A stretch of DNA of 28,258 nucleotides from Pseudomonadota bacterium (GTDB lineage Bacteria; Pseudomonadota; Alphaproteobacteria; Rhizobiales; Xanthobacteraceae), in the NCBI GenBank assembly GCA_023423415.1, contig JAFAFP010000121.1, positions 1 through 28,258 of the forward strand, in the 5' to 3' direction. Shown here piece by piece: positions 1 through 8,262 of this stretch; the stretch's first letter is position 1, and each line of letters begins with the position of its first letter. The notes beneath the pieces are model-generated. The model searched no databases and was not told where the DNA came from. It saw nothing but the letters and a program-made list of their open reading frames with translations. The translations under genes and the position numbers were made by a program.

Positions 1-68
1 CCACTCGCTGCGCTCGCGGAGGGAGGGGAGTCGGACGATGAGGGATCAAGCGCATCGCTGCGCAACTC

Positions 69-677
69 TCAGAACTTCACCGACGGCGGGCGATCAGCAT
101 CGGCCGTCGCGGTGAACGTCTCCATCGGTTTATGACTGCGATAGATGGTCGAAGCCCAGATGGAGCCCGGCAAAGTCCGCAGCTCGGTGTTATAGACACG
201 GACCGCGTCGATATAATCGCGCCGGGCCACGGCGATACGATTTTCCGTTCCTTCGAGCTGCGACTGCAGCGCGAGATAATTCTGATTGGATTTCAGGTCC
301 GGATAATTCTCGACCGTCGCGATCAGACGGCCGAGCGCACCGGACAACTGCGACTGGGCTTCCTGAAATTTCTTGAAGGTGTCCGGGTCGGTCACGGTGT
401 TGGCGTCGACCTTGATTTGCGTCGCCCGGGCGCGTGCGTTGATCACCGACTCGAGAACATCCTTCTCCTGCTTGGCATAGCCCTTCACCGTCTCGACAAG
501 GTTCGGGATCAGGTCGGCGCGACGCTGATACTGATTCTGCACATCAGACCACTTCGCCTTGGCCTGCTCTTCAAAGGTCGGGATGTTGTTGATTCCGCAA
601 CCCGAAACCATCAGTGCGAGCAGAAGAACAAGGAAGGGTGACAGCCGGCGGGGGGAAAAAATCGCAAACGAAGTCAT
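69..677 (-). CDS. lemA: LemA family lipoprotein
   Basis: A 202-residue LemA-family protein. The family is made of membrane-anchored, mostly helical proteins whose biochemical role is not settled. The N-terminus has a basic stretch, a hydrophobic segment (about residues 14-24) and a lipobox MVSGC with Cys27, so it is probably a lipoprotein. The family core follows: FEEQAKAKWSDVQNQYQRR, then DLIPNLVETVKGYA, with coiled-coil-like helices to about residue 180. I chose the ATG at 675-677 because GGAGG lies 7 bases upstream; the TTG-started extension to 719 has no such support. LemA genes are often followed by TPM-domain genes. Downstream here the window ends after 68 bases, so a partner cannot be seen. 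Family call is firm; function is not. Confidence 0.93.
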   Translation of the reverse strand: MTSFAIFSPRRLSPFLVLLLALMVSGCGINNIPTFEEQAKAKWSDVQNQYQRRADLIPNLVETVKGYAKQEKDVLESVINARARATQIKVDANTVTDPDTFKKFQEAQSQLSGALGRLIATVENYPDLKSNQNYLALQSQLEGTENRIAVARRDYIDAVRVYNTELRTLPGSIWASTIYRSHKPMETFTATADADRPPSVKF

Positions 678-823
678 AGGCGGACCTCCGGAAATAACGA
701 AGCGTCGCGAGATGAGCACGTTTCGGAAACGGCAATATTGCGCCGGACCTAGAGGGCGCGGCAGAACAGAAAGTGGATAGGTTCACGGAAGTTCCGCACG
801 TGAGGGGACACGGCGATCAAAAT

Positions 824-898
<75 letters not shown>

Positions 899-1087
899 AT
901 CCTTCATCCGGCGGAATGCCGCCGGGGCGCTTCCTATGCCAAATGCCCTGCAGCATTGCAACCGGCCAAGCGCCTGCCGACGAAAAATAAAACGCCACAG
1001 CCGGCAAGAGGCGGCGAACAGGGTTGATTGCGGGACCGCCGGCCATTAACCGCTCGATACGCCGGTTCCACTAACCCTTATCCCGCC

Positions 1088-1594
1088 ATGCCCGCAACGC
1101 CCGAAGAGCTCTTCGCCTATCTCGACCGACTGGGCATCGTCCATTCGACGGTTTCGCATCCCCCACTCTTCACGGTGGAGGAATCGCAGTCATTGCGCGG
1201 AAAAATTGCGGGTGGCCACAACAAGAATTTGTTCCTGAAGGACAGGTACGGCACCCTTTATCTCGTGGTCCTGCTGGAGGATGCCCGGATCAACCTGAAA
1301 ACCCTGCCCGGAATCCTGGATTGCGGGCGGATATCGTTTGGTTCTGGCGACCTGCTGCGGGAAGTGCTTGGCGTCGAGCCGGGCTCAGTCACGCCATTCG
1401 CTCTGATCAATGACAAGGAGCACCGGGTCATCCCGGTTCTCGACGCCGCCATGATGCAGCACGAGATCCTCAACTATCATCCGCTGGTGAACACCATGAC
1501 CACGTCGATCGCCCGCGACGATTTGCTCAAGTTCGTCCAATCGACCGGCCATGCCCCCCTGATCCGGCCGGTATCGGATGGCGCGGCGGCCTGA
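1088..1594 (+). CDS. proX: YbaK/ProX-type aminoacyl-tRNA deacylase
   Basis: A 168-residue protein of the YbaK/EbsC fold, matching the free-standing ProX group. ProX proteins hydrolyse Ala mischarged on tRNA(Pro), in trans to prolyl-tRNA synthetase. Visible signatures are the N-terminal PHSTVSHPP-like strand (about residues 18-26), the basic HNKNLFLKD motif (about 47-55) with the lysine that is conserved in the family, and the C-terminal DDLLKFV helix. Length is normal for ProX. The ATG at 1088 starts the typical MPATPEELFAYLDRLGI sequence; the longer ORF from 1028 adds 20 residues unlike the family. The ribosome site is weak. It stands alone, so it is probably expressed singly. Substrate is inferred from family. 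Confidence 0.88.
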   Translation: MPATPEELFAYLDRLGIVHSTVSHPPLFTVEESQSLRGKIAGGHNKNLFLKDRYGTLYLVVLLEDARINLKTLPGILDCGRISFGSGDLLREVLGVEPGSVTPFALINDKEHRVIPVLDAAMMQHEILNYHPLVNTMTTSIARDDLLKFVQSTGHAPLIRPVSDGAAA

Positions 1595-1705
1595 TCTGGC
1601 CGATTGCATTTGCCTTCGCTGTGGCCATTTAATGGGCTGGGCTTATAAGACTTTCGACTTGGTATGAGTTTGAATCGGGCCCTCGGCCCGCAAGGATCGC
1701 TGACA

Positions 1706-2629
1706 ATGCTTGAGAACATCGGCGAGGCGCCGACCACTGCGCCCGGCGCGGACTTGATCGCGGACACCACCACGCAGACTTTCGTCAAGGACGTGATCGA
1801 GGAATCGAAGCGTCGACCTGTCCTCGTGGACTTCTGGGCGCCGTGGTGCGGCCCGTGCAAACAACTAACGCCGGTGCTCGAGAAAGTGGTCAAGGCCGCC
1901 AAAGGCAAGGCCAAGCTCGTCAAGATGAATATCGATGAGCACCCACCGATCTTCCAGCAGCTTTCACAGCAGATGGGGATCCAGTCGATCCCCGCCGTGA
2001 TTGCTTTCGTCAATGGCCAGCCGATCGACGGCTTCCTCGGCGCATTGCCGGACAAGCAGGTGACCGAGTTCGTCGAGCGTCTGATCAAGGATCGCGTCGG
2101 CGGCGAGGAACAGGATCTCCTGGTCGAAGCCGACGCGGCGATGGCGGCAAAGGATTATGCGACCGCGGCCGACCTCTACGCGCAAGTGCTCGCGGCAGAC
2201 AATGCGAATGTGCAGGCACTGGCCGGCCTTGCCCGCTGCTATGTCGGCACCGGCAATATCGAACAGGCGCAAAAGACGCTGGAGATGGTGCCCGAAGGCA
2301 AGCGGAACGACGCAGCCGTCGCCGCAGCGCGCGCGGAAATCGAGCTTGCTGGTCAAACCAAAGATCTCGGCTCGATCAGCGATCTGGAAGCGAAGGTCGC
2401 GGCCGATCCCAAGGATTATCAGGCGCGGTTCGATCTGGCGCTGGCCCAGAATGCCAAGGGCAATCGCGAAGCGGCGATCGACAACCTGGTCGAGATCGTA
2501 AAGCGCGATCGCAAATGGAACGACGATGGCGCACGCAAGCAGTTGGTGCAGCTTTTCGACGCCTGGGGCCCGACCGACGAGGCGACCATCACCGGGCGAC
2601 GGAAGCTATCATCGGTATTGTTCTCATAG
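1706..2629 (+). CDS. cnoX: CnoX/YbbN-type thioredoxin-TPR co-chaperone
   Basis: A 307-residue protein with an N-terminal thioredoxin domain and a C-terminal TPR region (from about residue 130). This is the architecture of CnoX (YbbN), a redox-linked chaperone that protects clients from over-oxidation and hands them to GroEL or DnaK. The active site is WCGPC (residues 47-51), a full CXXC pair as in alphaproteobacterial CnoX, whereas E. coli has lost one cysteine. The cis-proline appears in GIQSIPAV. The ATG at 1706 is favoured because AAGGA lies 9 bases before it; the upstream in-frame ATG at 1664 has no clear ribosome site. A Lon-domain gene follows after 39 bases, so they probably form an operon. 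It may be annotated simply as thioredoxin. Confidence 0.9.
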   Translation: MLENIGEAPTTAPGADLIADTTTQTFVKDVIEESKRRPVLVDFWAPWCGPCKQLTPVLEKVVKAAKGKAKLVKMNIDEHPPIFQQLSQQMGIQSIPAVIAFVNGQPIDGFLGALPDKQVTEFVERLIKDRVGGEEQDLLVEADAAMAAKDYATAADLYAQVLAADNANVQALAGLARCYVGTGNIEQAQKTLEMVPEGKRNDAAVAAARAEIELAGQTKDLGSISDLEAKVAADPKDYQARFDLALAQNAKGNREAAIDNLVEIVKRDRKWNDDGARKQLVQLFDAWGPTDEATITGRRKLSSVLFS

Positions 2630-2668
2630 GCTTCGAGGGCAAGGCGGGAGAGAGGGCGGAGTGCGGCG

Positions 2669-3343
2669 ATGCCCATGAATGTGACGTATCAGGGACCGAT
2701 CGATTTGCCGGAAGTCATTCCGGTGTTTCCGTTGCCGGGCGCCCTGCTGCTGCCGCGCGGACAGATGCCTCTCAACATTTTCGAGCCGCGATACCTGGAG
2801 ATGATCGATGACGCGCTGACGTCGCGTCATCGTCTGATCGGGATGATCCAGCCCGACAGCGCGCATCCCGGAAGCGAAGACAAACCCAATCTGTTCAAAG
2901 TCGGCTGCGTCGGACGCATCACGCAATTCGCTGAGAGCGGCGACGGACGCTATCTCATTCAACTCACCGGCATCGCGCGCTTCCGCATCGAGGAAGAAAT
3001 GACCGTGCAGACATCGTATCGGCAATGCCGCGTGACCTATGCGCCATTTGCCGACGATTTCGTTGCGCGCAAAGGTGAAGAGCTGGTCGACCGGAAGCAA
3101 TTGCTGAATACATTGTCGGAATTCCTGAAGGCCAACGATCTGAAAGCGGACTGGGAAGGCATTGAGAGCGCGCCCAACGAAGCGCTGGTCAACGCGCTGG
3201 CGATGATGTCGCCCTATGGATCGGCGGAAAAGCAGGCACTGCTTGAGGCCCCTGATCTGAAGACGCGAGCAGAAATTCTTGTCGCCGTCACAGAAATCGA
3301 ATTAGCCAAGAATAAGAGCGACAGCGACACGCCGTTGCAGTAA
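2669..3343 (+). CDS. Stand-alone Lon N-terminal (substrate-binding) domain protein
   Basis: A 224-residue protein made only of the Lon protease N-terminal PUA-like domain and its helical extension. It has the family opening LPEVIPVFPLPGALLLPRGQ and IFEPRYLEMI (about residues 12-50), and the CVGRITQF strand near residue 85. It has neither the AAA+ module nor the Ser-Lys protease domain, so it cannot be a protease. It may bind unfolded protein or act as an adaptor; this is inference. Length and composition are typical of the alphaproteobacterial single-domain family. It follows cnoX closely and precedes a Trm112-type gene. A second ATG two codons in (2675) is possible. Confidence 0.9.
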   Translation: MPMNVTYQGPIDLPEVIPVFPLPGALLLPRGQMPLNIFEPRYLEMIDDALTSRHRLIGMIQPDSAHPGSEDKPNLFKVGCVGRITQFAESGDGRYLIQLTGIARFRIEEEMTVQTSYRQCRVTYAPFADDFVARKGEELVDRKQLLNTLSEFLKANDLKADWEGIESAPNEALVNALAMMSPYGSAEKQALLEAPDLKTRAEILVAVTEIELAKNKSDSDTPLQ

Positions 3344-3464
3344 CGTCCGTAGTCAACCTGGATAGCGTCGGCCTTAGAATCCAGTTAATAGCAAGCCGTT
3401 GTAATCCGGGTCCCGGGTTCCCAACCCTCGGCTGGCCCCGGAATGACGAGCTAGAGTTTGCAAC
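3344..3464. repeat. Degenerate interspersed repeat between the Lon-domain and Trm112 genes
   Basis: This gap contains pieces of the GC-rich palindromic type that I know from Bradyrhizobium-like intergenic regions. TAGAATCCAG lies near 3375, CCGGGTCCCGGGTTCCCAACCC at 3408-3427 (containing CCCGGG), and GGCCCCGGAATGACGAG at 3434-3451. On the minus strand the last piece reads CTCGTCATTCCGGGGCC. Other copies are not seen intact here, so the repeat call depends on recollection rather than internal duplication. Confidence 0.5.
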
Positions 3465-3659
3465 ATGACCGACGGCAACCGCAGCGGCGACAGTGTCGAT
3501 CCAAAGCTTCTGGAAATTCTGGTTTGCCCGCTGACCAAGGCAACACTGGAATACGACCCGGTGAAGCAGGAACTGATCTCGCGCAGCGCCAAGCTCGCAT
3601 ATCCAATCCGCGACGGCATTCCAATCATGCTCCCGGAAGAAGCACGCAAGCTGGATTGA
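3465..3659 (+). CDS. Trm112 family protein (UPF0434 type)
   Basis: A 64-residue protein of the Trm112/UPF0434 family. It has the signatures LLEILVCPLTKATLEY, the LISRSAKLAYPIRDGIPIML core and the acidic tail LPEEARKLD. Eukaryotic and archaeal Trm112 activates methyltransferases that act on tRNA, rRNA and release factor; the partner in bacteria is poorly known. Only one cysteine remains (VCP), so the four-cysteine zinc site of eukaryotic Trm112 is absent, as is usual for this bacterial subfamily. It lies 121 bases after the Lon-domain gene with a repeat in between, so operon membership is uncertain. Confidence 0.92.
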   Translation: MTDGNRSGDSVDPKLLEILVCPLTKATLEYDPVKQELISRSAKLAYPIRDGIPIMLPEEARKLD

Positions 3660-3687
3660 TGGCACGAGGCACGACCCTAAGCTGTCG

Positions 3688-3749
3688 TCATGGCTTGGGC
3701 ATAAGCCATACAGGACAGCGTCTTCGCGCCTTATGGCCCAACCATATGA
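3688..3749. repeat. Imperfect palindromic repeat before the GST gene
   Basis: Bases 3688-3706 and 3728-3749 form an imperfect long inverted repeat (left arm TCATGGCTTGGGCATAAGC, right arm TTATGGCCCAACCATATGA with its flank). Inside the left part, ATGGCTT (3690-3696) and AAGCCAT (3703-3709) make a perfect 7-bp stem with a 6-base loop. The TCATGGC...GCCATGA type resembles a repeat common between genes in Rhizobiales. No run of T follows, so it is not a classical terminator. Confidence 0.55.
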
Positions 3750-3850
3750 CCCGAACCATGCACGTCATAGCGTCATGAAAGACGTGCCCGGTACAGGGGC
3801 CAGGCATGACGAATGGTCAAGAGTGCTTTTGTAAATCCGAGGAAGCCGAA

Positions 3851-4474
3851 ATGCTGAAAATCTGGGGACGCAACACATCAGCCAACGTACAGAAAGCGAT
3901 GTGGGCCGTCGGCGAACTGAGCCTTGAACACGAACGGTTCGACGTCGGCGGCAACTACGGCAAGAACCGCGAACCCGCCTATTTATCGATGAACCCCAAT
4001 GGCCTTGTGCCAACCTTGCAGGAGGGCGACTTCATCCTGTGGGAGTCGAACGCGATCGTTCGCTATCTTGCGCGGCATTATGGCGCGGGTACGCTTGAGC
4101 CGCAGGATCCAAGAGAAATCGGTCGCGCCAATCAATGGATGGACTGGCAATTGTCCGTCGTTCAGCCAGCGATGCATACCGCATTCTGGGGCTTGATCCG
4201 CACACCGGAAGACAAGCGCGACATGGCTGCAATCGCGGCCTCGCAGAACAAAACCACCGACGCGATGAAGATTCTCGATGCGCAACTCGGCCGCACCGAA
4301 TATGTCGCAGGCGAGGCATTCTCGATGGGCGATATCCCGGTCGGCGTCATGGCCTATCGCTTCCGCCAGATTTGCCCGGATCGTCCGGAAATGCGCAATC
4401 TCGAACGCTGGTACGCGAGCCTGCAGCAACGGCAAGCTTTCAAGGAACACGTCGAAGCCATTCCTTTGAGCTAA
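3851..4474 (+). CDS. Glutathione S-transferase family protein
   Basis: A 207-residue soluble glutathione transferase. The N-terminal thioredoxin-like domain (about residues 1-80) has the glutathione-site features: SANVQKAMW with Ser10 as a candidate catalytic residue, the cis-proline in GLVPTL (51-56) and the gamma-Glu-binding ES at 65-66 in WESNAIVRYLAR. The helical C-terminal domain follows, with AFSMGDIPVGV carrying the structural N-capping/Asp motif. I chose the ATG at 3851 because GAGGAAG lies just upstream and the protein then begins directly with the first beta strand. The stop is only five bases before the hydrolase start, so the two genes are probably coupled. Its substrate cannot be told from sequence. 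Confidence 0.92.
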   Translation: MLKIWGRNTSANVQKAMWAVGELSLEHERFDVGGNYGKNREPAYLSMNPNGLVPTLQEGDFILWESNAIVRYLARHYGAGTLEPQDPREIGRANQWMDWQLSVVQPAMHTAFWGLIRTPEDKRDMAAIAASQNKTTDAMKILDAQLGRTEYVAGEAFSMGDIPVGVMAYRFRQICPDRPEMRNLERWYASLQQRQAFKEHVEAIPLS

Positions 4475-4479
4475 TTTCG

Positions 4480-5448
4480 ATGCAAACCCGGACAGCGAAG
4501 CCGTGGTTGTTGAGACTGGCATGGCTATCCGTCATCATCGCCTGCATGGCCGGGGAGGCGTGGGCGCAGATGATCGAAGAACCTTGGTCGCTCGCGGGGT
4601 TGCATGGCACTTTCTCGCGCCCGGCGGCTGGCCCTGCACGTGGACCGGCGGTTCTCATCATCGCCGGCTCAGGGCCGACAGATCGCAACGGCAACGGGCC
4701 GGTCATTTCGACCGACACCTATCGGAAACTGGCTGAGGGTCTTGCAGCAAACGGCATCCGATCATTGCGCTATGATAAACGCGGTCTGGGCGAAAGCCGT
4801 GCTCTTCTCGCGCGTGAAGAGGATGTCGTCTTTGCCGATTTTGTCGGCGATGCGGCCACCGCGATCCGCAACCTGTCGCAACGCGATGATGTTTCGTCGG
4901 TACTCATCGCCGGGCATAGTGAAGGAGCGCTGATCGGCCTTCTCGCATCGTCTCAGGCCGACATTGCGGGACTGGCCTTGTTAACGGCCACCGGCCGATC
5001 GATCCGGGCAATCCTTGGCGATCAACTGAAAAGCGGGTTGCCGCCCGCGCTGGAGGCTGAAGCCTTCCGCATTCTCGACCTCTTGGCGTCCGGTCAGCGC
5101 GTGACCGAAATTTCGGCCGAACTAATGCCGCTGTTCCGACCGTCCGTGCAGCCTTTCTTCATATCCGTGCTCAACATCGATCCGGCAATCGAACTTACGA
5201 AATCGAAGATTCCGGTCTTGATCCTGCACGCGGGTCGCGATCTGCAGATTTTTCCTGCTGACTTTGAGGCGTTGCGGAAAGCGCGACCCGACGCACACGT
5301 GGTGGAATTGCCGAATGCCAATCACGTCCTGAAGACGGCACCAGCCGATCTTGCCGGCAATCGTGCTCTTTATCGCGACCGTGACGCGCCGCTTGATCCG
5401 GGCGTCATGCCGGCCCTGGTCGACTTTATTCGTGCAGCGGTGCGTTAG
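4480..5448 (+). CDS. Secreted alpha/beta hydrolase
   Basis: A 322-residue alpha/beta-fold hydrolase with an N-terminal signal peptide (hydrophobic residues about 9-24, cleavage likely after AWA at 27-29). It should act in the periplasm. The oxyanion region is IIAGSGPTDRNGNGP (60-74), the nucleophile elbow is GHSEG with Ser147, the acid is probably Asp in HAGRDLQI and the base His in NANHVLK. This fits the esterase/peptidase-like group with a GSGPTDRDGN motif. The start follows the GST stop by 5 bases with no strong ribosome site of its own, suggesting translational coupling. An in-frame upstream extension to 4135 overlaps the GST gene in another frame and is not real. Its stop overlaps the stop of the convergent hydroxylase. 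Substrate unknown. Confidence 0.88.
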   Translation: MQTRTAKPWLLRLAWLSVIIACMAGEAWAQMIEEPWSLAGLHGTFSRPAAGPARGPAVLIIAGSGPTDRNGNGPVISTDTYRKLAEGLAANGIRSLRYDKRGLGESRALLAREEDVVFADFVGDAATAIRNLSQRDDVSSVLIAGHSEGALIGLLASSQADIAGLALLTATGRSIRAILGDQLKSGLPPALEAEAFRILDLLASGQRVTEISAELMPLFRPSVQPFFISVLNIDPAIELTKSKIPVLILHAGRDLQIFPADFEALRKARPDAHVVELPNANHVLKTAPADLAGNRALYRDRDAPLDPGVMPALVDFIRAAVR

Positions 5449-6671
5449 AGCGCTTCGCCTTTCATAAGCTTCGGTACGTCGCCAGTCACTCCCGCAGCTT
5501 CGCGGATGAAAAAATTCTTCAGATTCGGAAGCCGATCCACGACGCCGAGGCCCATGTCGCGGACAAGACGCAGAACATCCGAATTGTTGGAGAACAGTCG
5601 ATTGAGACTATCGGTCGCAACGCCCATCGCCATGGTGTCGAAGCGCCGCCAGCGCTGATATCGCTCCAGCACCGACACTGCGCCAACATCGATCCCGAGC
5701 CGCGCGCCATCAATGACCGCTTCGGCGAGCGCGGCGATATCGCGCAGGCCCATATTCAAACCCTGCCCGGCAATCGGATGAATGATGTGTGCAGCATCTC
5801 CAACCAGCGCGATCCGATCGGCGATGAAGCTGCGCGCCACAAACAAACCAAGCGGGTAGGCGCGGCGCGGCGCAATGACTTCGATCTCGCCGAGACGCAG
5901 CCCGAACCGCTTCTCGAGCTCATCGTGAAATTGATCATCCGGCAACGCGACGATGCGATCCGCGTCGTGTTTCGCCTCGGTCCACACGATGGATGAACGT
6001 CGTCCGGTCAGCGGCAGAGTGGCGAACGGCCCGGCGGGAAAAAAGTGTTCTTCGGCGCGACCATGATGATCGCGCTCATGCGCGACGGTCGTGACGATAC
6101 CGGACTGATCGTAATTCCAGCCGTGAGTCGCGATCCCCGCCTGCTCGCGGATCGATGAGCGCGCGCCATCGGCGGCGACAAGCAACCGAGCCGAAAGCGC
6201 CGTGCCGTCGGACAAATATGCTGTCACGCGCGCCGGCTCATTCTCGAAACGCGACACCGCAACCGGCCGCAGATCGACGCCTTCGGCTTGCGCCTTGTCG
6301 AGCAGCGCCGCCACCATCGGCCCATTCTCGATCATATGGGCGAAAGGCTCGCCTGGTGTGATCTCGCCATCGAATGTGAGGAAGCTCGGCCGCATCGCGT
6401 GGTCGAGCTTCGAATCGGTCACCACCATGTCGAGGATGGGCTGCGCCTTGTCCTCGATCGCAGGCCAGACGCCGATGGTCTCGAACAGGCGACGGGCCGC
6501 GGCGGCGATGGCAGACGCACGCAGATCATCGGACACGCGATACATCGCCGGATCGGCAACCGCCACGGACAGTGCGCCGCCCGAAGCCTGCCTTAAAGCG
6601 ATTGCCAGCGACAAACCGGCAAACCCGCCACCGGCGATAAGGACGTCTGTCTTGATAGTGGTATTGCTCAT
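5445..6671 (-). CDS. UbiH/UbiF/COQ6-family FAD monooxygenase (ubiquinone biosynthesis)
   Basis: A 408-residue class A flavoprotein hydroxylase. The N-terminal dinucleotide fold is VLIAGGGFAGLSLAIAL (about 10-26), the DG motif is ADGARSSIR, and the FAD-ribityl motif is GDAAHIIHPIAGQGLNMG (near residue 290), which is diagnostic of the UbiH/UbiF/VisC/COQ6 family. These enzymes hydroxylate the aromatic ring of ubiquinone precursors at C1, C5 or C6. Alphaproteobacteria often use UbiL or UbiM-type members with broad position choice, so the exact position is not assigned. The gene diverges from the thioesterase gene and meets the hydrolase tail to tail, sharing TTAG. Confidence 0.93.
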   Translation of the reverse strand: MSNTTIKTDVLIAGGGFAGLSLAIALRQASGGALSVAVADPAMYRVSDDLRASAIAAAARRLFETIGVWPAIEDKAQPILDMVVTDSKLDHAMRPSFLTFDGEITPGEPFAHMIENGPMVAALLDKAQAEGVDLRPVAVSRFENEPARVTAYLSDGTALSARLLVAADGARSSIREQAGIATHGWNYDQSGIVTTVAHERDHHGRAEEHFFPAGPFATLPLTGRRSSIVWTEAKHDADRIVALPDDQFHDELEKRFGLRLGEIEVIAPRRAYPLGLFVARSFIADRIALVGDAAHIIHPIAGQGLNMGLRDIAALAEAVIDGARLGIDVGAVSVLERYQRWRRFDTMAMGVATDSLNRLFSNNSDVLRLVRDMGLGVVDRLPNLKNFFIREAAGVTGDVPKLMKGEAL

Positions 6672-6750
6672 TGCTGTCCGGCTTTACGCGCGCTTGACTT
6701 GAACCCTGGATTTGGGCGCTTTCCTCTTACGTCAAAAGAAAGAGCTTTCC

Positions 6751-7614
6751 ATGTCCGAAGCCGTCTCCGCTCTGCTGAAGGTTCTCGACCTCGAACCGCT
6801 CGAGGTCAACCTGTTCCGTGGCCGCTCGCCCCAGACCGGCTGGCAAAGGGTGTTCGGCGGACAGGTCATCGGCCAGGCCCTCGTTGCCGCCACGCGTACA
6901 GTGGAGAATATCGCCGCGCATTCACTGCACGCCTATTTCGTTCTGCCTGGCGATCCAAAGGTGCCGATCGTTTACGAGGTCGAGCGCACGCGCGACGGCA
7001 GGAGTTTCACCACCCGCAGCGTCAAGGCCATTCAGCACGGCCGCCCGATCTTCATCATGATGGTGTCCTTCCATAACAACGAGGAGGGACTCGACAACCA
7101 GATGCAAATGCCGGATGTGCCGGCGCCGGAGACACTGCCGACCGACGAGGAAATCCGGCGCGACGTCCTGCCGATGCTGCCTGAGCCGGTGCGTCGCTAT
7201 TACGAGCGGGATCGGCCGTTCGAATTGCGGCCGGTGGAATATGCCCATTACGTCGGCAAGCGCCCGACCGGCGATCGCTTCAATGTGTGGTTCAAGACGA
7301 CGGCGAAACTGCCCGATGATCCCGCGATCCATCAATGTGCGCTGGCCTATGCATCGGATTTCACATTGCTCGACAGTTCACTGGTCCCGCTTGGACGCAC
7401 ATTGTTCGACAAGGAGCTGATGGGCGCCAGCCTCGATCATGCCTTGTGGCTGCATCGCCCGTTCCGTGCCGACGAATGGCTGCTGTATTCGCAGGATTCG
7501 CCGAACCTGCACGGCTCCCGTGGCCTGTCACGCGGCTTGATCTTCCGCCAGGATGGCACCCTCGTCGCCTCGGTGACACAGGAAGGGCTGGTGCGCCTCA
7601 AGCGGCAAACCTGA
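6751..7614 (+). CDS. tesB: Acyl-CoA thioesterase II
   Basis: A 287-residue double-hotdog thioesterase that hydrolyses fatty acyl-CoA to free acid and CoA in the cytoplasm. The first hotdog contains RVFGGQVIGQAL (33-44) and SLHAYFVLPGD (58-68). The second contains ALAYASDFTLLDSSL (197-211) with Asp203, SLDHALW (227-233), and VTQEGLVR with Gln277. These match the Asp/Thr-or-Ser/Gln active site of E. coli TesB, and length is equal to that family. I chose the ATG at 6751, with AAGAAAGAG just upstream, over the TTG at 6712. It is followed by a PII gene after 110 bases, but no functional link is known. Confidence 0.94.
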   Translation: MSEAVSALLKVLDLEPLEVNLFRGRSPQTGWQRVFGGQVIGQALVAATRTVENIAAHSLHAYFVLPGDPKVPIVYEVERTRDGRSFTTRSVKAIQHGRPIFIMMVSFHNNEEGLDNQMQMPDVPAPETLPTDEEIRRDVLPMLPEPVRRYYERDRPFELRPVEYAHYVGKRPTGDRFNVWFKTTAKLPDDPAIHQCALAYASDFTLLDSSLVPLGRTLFDKELMGASLDHALWLHRPFRADEWLLYSQDSPNLHGSRGLSRGLIFRQDGTLVASVTQEGLVRLKRQT

Positions 7615-7724
7615 TTTTCCGCCGACGAGCGACAGACCCATTTGTTGCTCAATCTTGCCATCCCAACAAATAAGCTGCGTAATCAAGCGGCGTAAACCAC
7701 GTCTTCAGGAGACCGGAAACGCTC

Positions 7725-8063
7725 ATGAAACTCGTGATCGCGATCATCAAGCCGTTCAAACTGGACGAGGTGCGGGATGCCCTCACCGCCATCGGCGTGC
7801 ACGGTATGACAGTGACCGAGGTGAAGGGTTATGGCCGACAGAAAGGCCACACCGAAATCTATCGCGGCGCAGAATATGCGGTGAACTTTCTCCCAAAAGT
7901 CCGCGTCGAGATTGCGATTCCAACTGGGCAGGTGGAGACGGTCATCGACGCGATCACCAAGGCGGCGAAAACCGGCCAGATCGGCGACGGCAAGGTGTTC
8001 GTCACCCCGATCGATCGCGCCGTGCGCATCCGCACCGGCGAAACCGATTCCGACGCGCTTTGA
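7725..8063 (+). CDS. glnK: PII nitrogen regulatory protein, copy 1 (no amtB downstream)
   Basis: A 112-residue PII signal protein. PII trimers sense ATP/ADP and 2-oxoglutarate and are uridylylated by GlnD. The T loop EVKGYGRQKGHTEIYRGAEY keeps the uridylylation Tyr51, and the C-terminal signature TGQIGDGKVFVTPIDRAVRIRTGE is complete. It is very similar to the second copy at 10339, above all over the first 48 residues, but silent positions differ widely, so the duplication is not recent. A ribosome site AGGAG lies upstream at 7708-7712. Unlike copy 2, it is followed not by amtB but by a Bug-type gene about 200 bases away. I saw no sigma-54 promoter before it. It could equally be named glnB. 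Confidence 0.95.
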   Translation: MKLVIAIIKPFKLDEVRDALTAIGVHGMTVTEVKGYGRQKGHTEIYRGAEYAVNFLPKVRVEIAIPTGQVETVIDAITKAAKTGQIGDGKVFVTPIDRAVRIRTGETDSDAL

Positions 8064-8262
8064 TACCCTTCGCTTCTTCATCGGCTCCCGGCGCAGAACG
8101 TGATTTCCGCGTGAAACCGCTCCATTTCAGCATCGCAATCTTCGGCGCGATATCGAGAGAGAATTTAATTCTATTTTATCCGTTCTGTATTGCATAAAAC
8201 AGCATCAATATTCTAATTATCATCGCGAGTAACACGGACCACTGGGGATCCGTCAGCATGTG
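8064..8262. other. AT-rich intergenic stretch between PII copy 1 and the Bug gene
   Basis: A 199-base gap. Bases about 8156-8225 are clearly richer in A and T than the surroundings (for example AGAATTTAATTCTATTTTATCC), which is unusual for this window. It may hold the promoter of the downstream gene or mark an insertion joint. No inverted repeat ends, tRNA or duplication are visible. No plausible small gene was found. Confidence 0.5.

Noticed and set aside
1..68. Possible start of a TPM-domain gene after lemA
   Set aside because: A minus-strand ATG near 51-53 opens a short frame, but it has no ribosome site and no signal sequence in the bases available.
4135..4479. Upstream extension of the alpha/beta hydrolase frame
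   Set aside because: It overlaps the GST gene in another frame, while a signal peptide begins exactly at 4480.
7615..7724. Sigma-54 promoter before the first glnK
   Set aside because: No GG-N10-GC element with reasonable flanks was found.
8156..8225. AT-rich stretch as evidence of a mobile element
   Set aside because: No transposase, inverted ends or target duplication is seen. It is reported only as a composition oddity.
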